Source: Kaistella treverensis
GTDB taxonomy: Bacteria; Bacteroidota; Bacteroidia; Flavobacteriales; Weeksellaceae
DNA: 64,000 bases
Assembly: GCF_900114045.1 (NCBI RefSeq)
Contig: NZ_FORQ01000002.1
Location: 372,001-436,000 of the forward strand
Reading direction: 5' to 3'
Shown here: piece after piece, positions 62,798 through 64,000 of the stretch
Layout: each line of letters begins with the position of its first letter
Position numbering within the stretch: position 1 is the first letter of the stretch
Position numbers and translations under genes: made by a program
Notes under the pieces: generated by a model
The model's database searches: none
Told to the model about the DNA's origin: nothing
The model's input: the letters and a program-made list of their open reading frames with translations, nothing else

Positions 62798-63439
62798 TTG
62801 GTTAGAATCGTACAGCAGAATGATTGGGTGACCTTTATTGTCACAGGCTGCATTTTGCTCTATACTTTCATGTTGCTTTACTTACAACGGGATTCTTCGG
62901 TGCGGGTTTTCATATTGCAAAAATTTGCCGATTCTTCCAATAATTTTTTAAGCTGGTTAATTATCAGCGCAGTTTTTGTGCTGTCCTTCGCGACATTAAT
63001 TTCGCAAACCATTCCTATTGTACCGGCAAAAATCCGGGAATTGAATCTTTTCGGTTACGAGCTGAATAAGTTTGGTTTTACGCTGTGGGTTTTAATTCTG
63101 TTTTATTCGGTTAAAAGCGGTCTCGGTTATCTTTTTTTCGCCGGAACCGGTAGTCAGGAAAAATGGCCGTATTTTCAGTTTACCGCCTCGAAGTTTTATT
63201 TTGTTGCTTCTTTGGTTTTGCTCGTGGCGTGTATTTACCAATTTTACTTCAATGCAGATTTATCACTGCTTTACAATTATTATTTTTGGGGTTTTTTAGG
63301 TGTTTTTTTATTAAAAATACTGCTTTACCTCTTCTCTCCTCAATATATCCTGCCTATAAAATGGTATTATAAATTTTTGTATATTTGCACGCTCCAAATA
63401 GCGCCTGTCATTGCGCTTTGGAGAATATTATATTTTTAA
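62798..63439 (+). CDS. DUF4271 membrane protein
   Basis: 213 residues with about six membrane segments. The family core ELNLFGYELNKFGFTLWVLILFYSVK (about 81-106) is followed by a segment pair (FLGVFLLKILLYLF) and the end WYYKFLYICTLQIAPVIALWRIL (about 188-210). It belongs to DUF4271, a Bacteroidota family that lies next to hemD. The start is a TTG at 62798-62800; no ATG or GTG lies between the promoter and the conserved region. Function unknown. Confidence 0.8.
   Translation: MVRIVQQNDWVTFIVTGCILLYTFMLLYLQRDSSVRVFILQKFADSSNNFLSWLIISAVFVLSFATLISQTIPIVPAKIRELNLFGYELNKFGFTLWVLILFYSVKSGLGYLFFAGTGSQEKWPYFQFTASKFYFVASLVLLVACIYQFYFNADLSLLYNYYFWGFLGVFLLKILLYLFSPQYILPIKWYYKFLYICTLQIAPVIALWRILYF
63380..63387 (+). 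promoter_or_regulatory. Internal promoter -7 element for hemD within the DUF4271 gene
   Basis: TATATTTG followed by CAC, the same sequence as in the tRNA operon promoter. It lies inside the last 20 codons of DUF4271 and 61 bases before the hemD ATG. Confidence 0.5.
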
Positions 63440-63448
63440 CAAAATTTA

Positions 63449-64000
63449 ATGATGAAAATTAAATCTATCCTTGTTTCACAACCTGCTCCCAACGAGTCGT
63501 CGCCTTATCTTGAAATGGCAAAAAAGGAAAAAATCAAGATTGATTTTAGACAGTTCATTCATGTAGAAGGTGTAGATGCGAAAGAACTACGAGGTCAAAA
63601 AATTGACTTATCACACTTTACCGGCGTAATTTTTACCAGTAAAAATGCGATCGACCACTTTTTCCGTTTGGCGGAAGAAATGCGTTTCGCTGTGCCGGAT
63701 TCTATGCGCTATATCTGCCAGTCTGAAGCGATTGCGAATTACCTGCAGAAACATATCGTGTACCGAAAAAGAAAAATTTCTTTCGGTGAGAAAAACTTCT
63801 GCGATTTGGCACCACTTTTCAAAAAATTTCCATCGGAGAAATATATTTTACCTGCTTCGGACATTTTAGGTTCTGACATTCAGAAGGTTATGGATGCTTC
63901 CGGCGTGGAGTGGGTGAAAGCTACGATGTACAAAACCGTCAGCAGCGATTTAAGCGATATTAAAATCGATGATTACGACATGCTTGTGTTTTTTACGCGT
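63449..64000 (+). CDS. hemD: Uroporphyrinogen-III synthase (3' end beyond window)
   Basis: Closes and inverts ring D of hydroxymethylbilane to uroporphyrinogen III for haem synthesis. The 184 visible residues begin MMKIKSILVSQPAPNESSPYLEMAKKEK (shown here in part) and include FTGVIFTSKNAIDHFF (about 58-73), the family block for the first domain, then ICQSEAIANYLQ and YILPASDILGSDIQK (about 130-144). The frame is open at the window edge, where DYDMLVFFTR corresponds to the (V)FTSP-type block of the second half. It is nine bases from DUF4271. The start could be either of two adjacent ATGs (63449 or 63452). Confidence 0.9.
   Translation, partial: MMKIKSILVSQPAPNESSPYLEMAKKEKIKIDFRQFIHVEGVDAKELRGQKIDLSHFTGVIFTSKNAIDHFFRLAEEMRFAVPDSMRYICQSEAIANYLQKHIVYRKRKISFGEKNFCDLAPLFKKFPSEKYILPASDILGSDIQKVMDASGVEWVKATMYKTVSSDLSDIKIDDYDMLVFFTR

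Overview
The window is chromosomal housekeeping DNA of a member of the Bacteroidota, class Flavobacteriia, most likely Weeksellaceae (the Chryseobacterium / Kaistella side). The assignment rests on four things. Promoters follow the Bacteroidota pattern (a -7 element TAnnTTTG, with or without a TTTG near -33), and Shine-Dalgarno sequences are weak. Lineage-typical families are present: S46 dipeptidyl peptidase, DUF3127, DUF2795, DUF2797, DUF3667, DUF4271, DUF4296, EF-G2 and MiaE. Gene order matches this group: mraZ-rsmH-ftsL-ftsI, CBS protein-nadK, rsfS-ftsH-LUD-cdsA-psd, and Dpm1-DUF4296-tgt-lptF/G. Base composition is moderately AT-rich. I see no prophage, transposase, CRISPR array, integrase or rRNA.

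Layout. 1-3.7 kb: the start of the division and cell-wall cluster read leftward (mraZ, rsmH, ftsL, ftsI; ftsI runs off the edge). 3.9-8.1 kb: hydrolase, engB, GNAT acetyltransferase and a DPP7-like peptidase. 8.1-8.5 kb: a non-coding stretch with degenerate AT-rich repeats. 8.5-14.1 kb: leftward ROK kinase, secA, DUF2795 and a sugar-nucleotide epimerase. 14.2-17.7 kb: DUF2797 and an AsmA-like protein. 18.2-18.5 kb: a leftward tRNA-Leu(UAG) / tRNA-Gly(GCC) / tRNA-Leu(UAA) operon. 18.7-24.9 kb: a rightward run with DUF3127, aat, an EamA transporter, a CBS protein, nadK, fbaA, accD and DUF6973. 25-28.2 kb: PQQ-type dehydrogenase, a lipoprotein and an S41 protease. 28.3-30.1 kb: a BlaI-M56/TonB regulatory pair with a palindromic operator. 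30.2-41 kb: uvrB, DUF3820, an AI-2E transporter, two related membrane proteins, pabB-pabC, menD and an EF-G2 paralogue. 41-46.6 kb: a GC-rich intergenic element, a frameshifted DUF3667 gene, tnaA, DUF502, miaE, a small membrane protein and an acyltransferase. 46.8-51 kb: rplU-rpmA, thiL, a thioesterase, a second GC-rich element, a BaiN-type flavoprotein and a lipoprotein. 51-64 kb: a Kef-type antiporter, a lipoprotein, psd, cdsA, LUD protein, ftsH, rsfS, birA, lptF/G, tgt, DUF4296, Dpm1, DUF4271 and a partial hemD.

The genes serve ordinary core processes: division (ftsI/L, mraZ, engB), secretion and proteostasis (secA, ftsH, S46 and S41 peptidases), lipid synthesis (accD, birA, psd, cdsA), translation (tRNAs, L21, L27, tgt, miaE, rsfS, EF-G2) and cofactors (nadK, pabBC, menD, thiL, hemD). 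I found no clear undescribed multi-gene system. The most rewarding points are: an EF-G paralogue with a substituted catalytic histidine; a DUF3127 protein with an SSB-like acidic tail; a DUF2797 protein that reads like a zinc ribbon fused to a GIY-YIG-like core; loss of structural zinc cysteines in three unrelated enzymes (ROK kinase, AccD, Tgt); several promoters so close to the start codon that the mRNAs should be leaderless; operators built into the mraZ and blaI promoters; and two GC-rich intergenic elements sharing a short signature.
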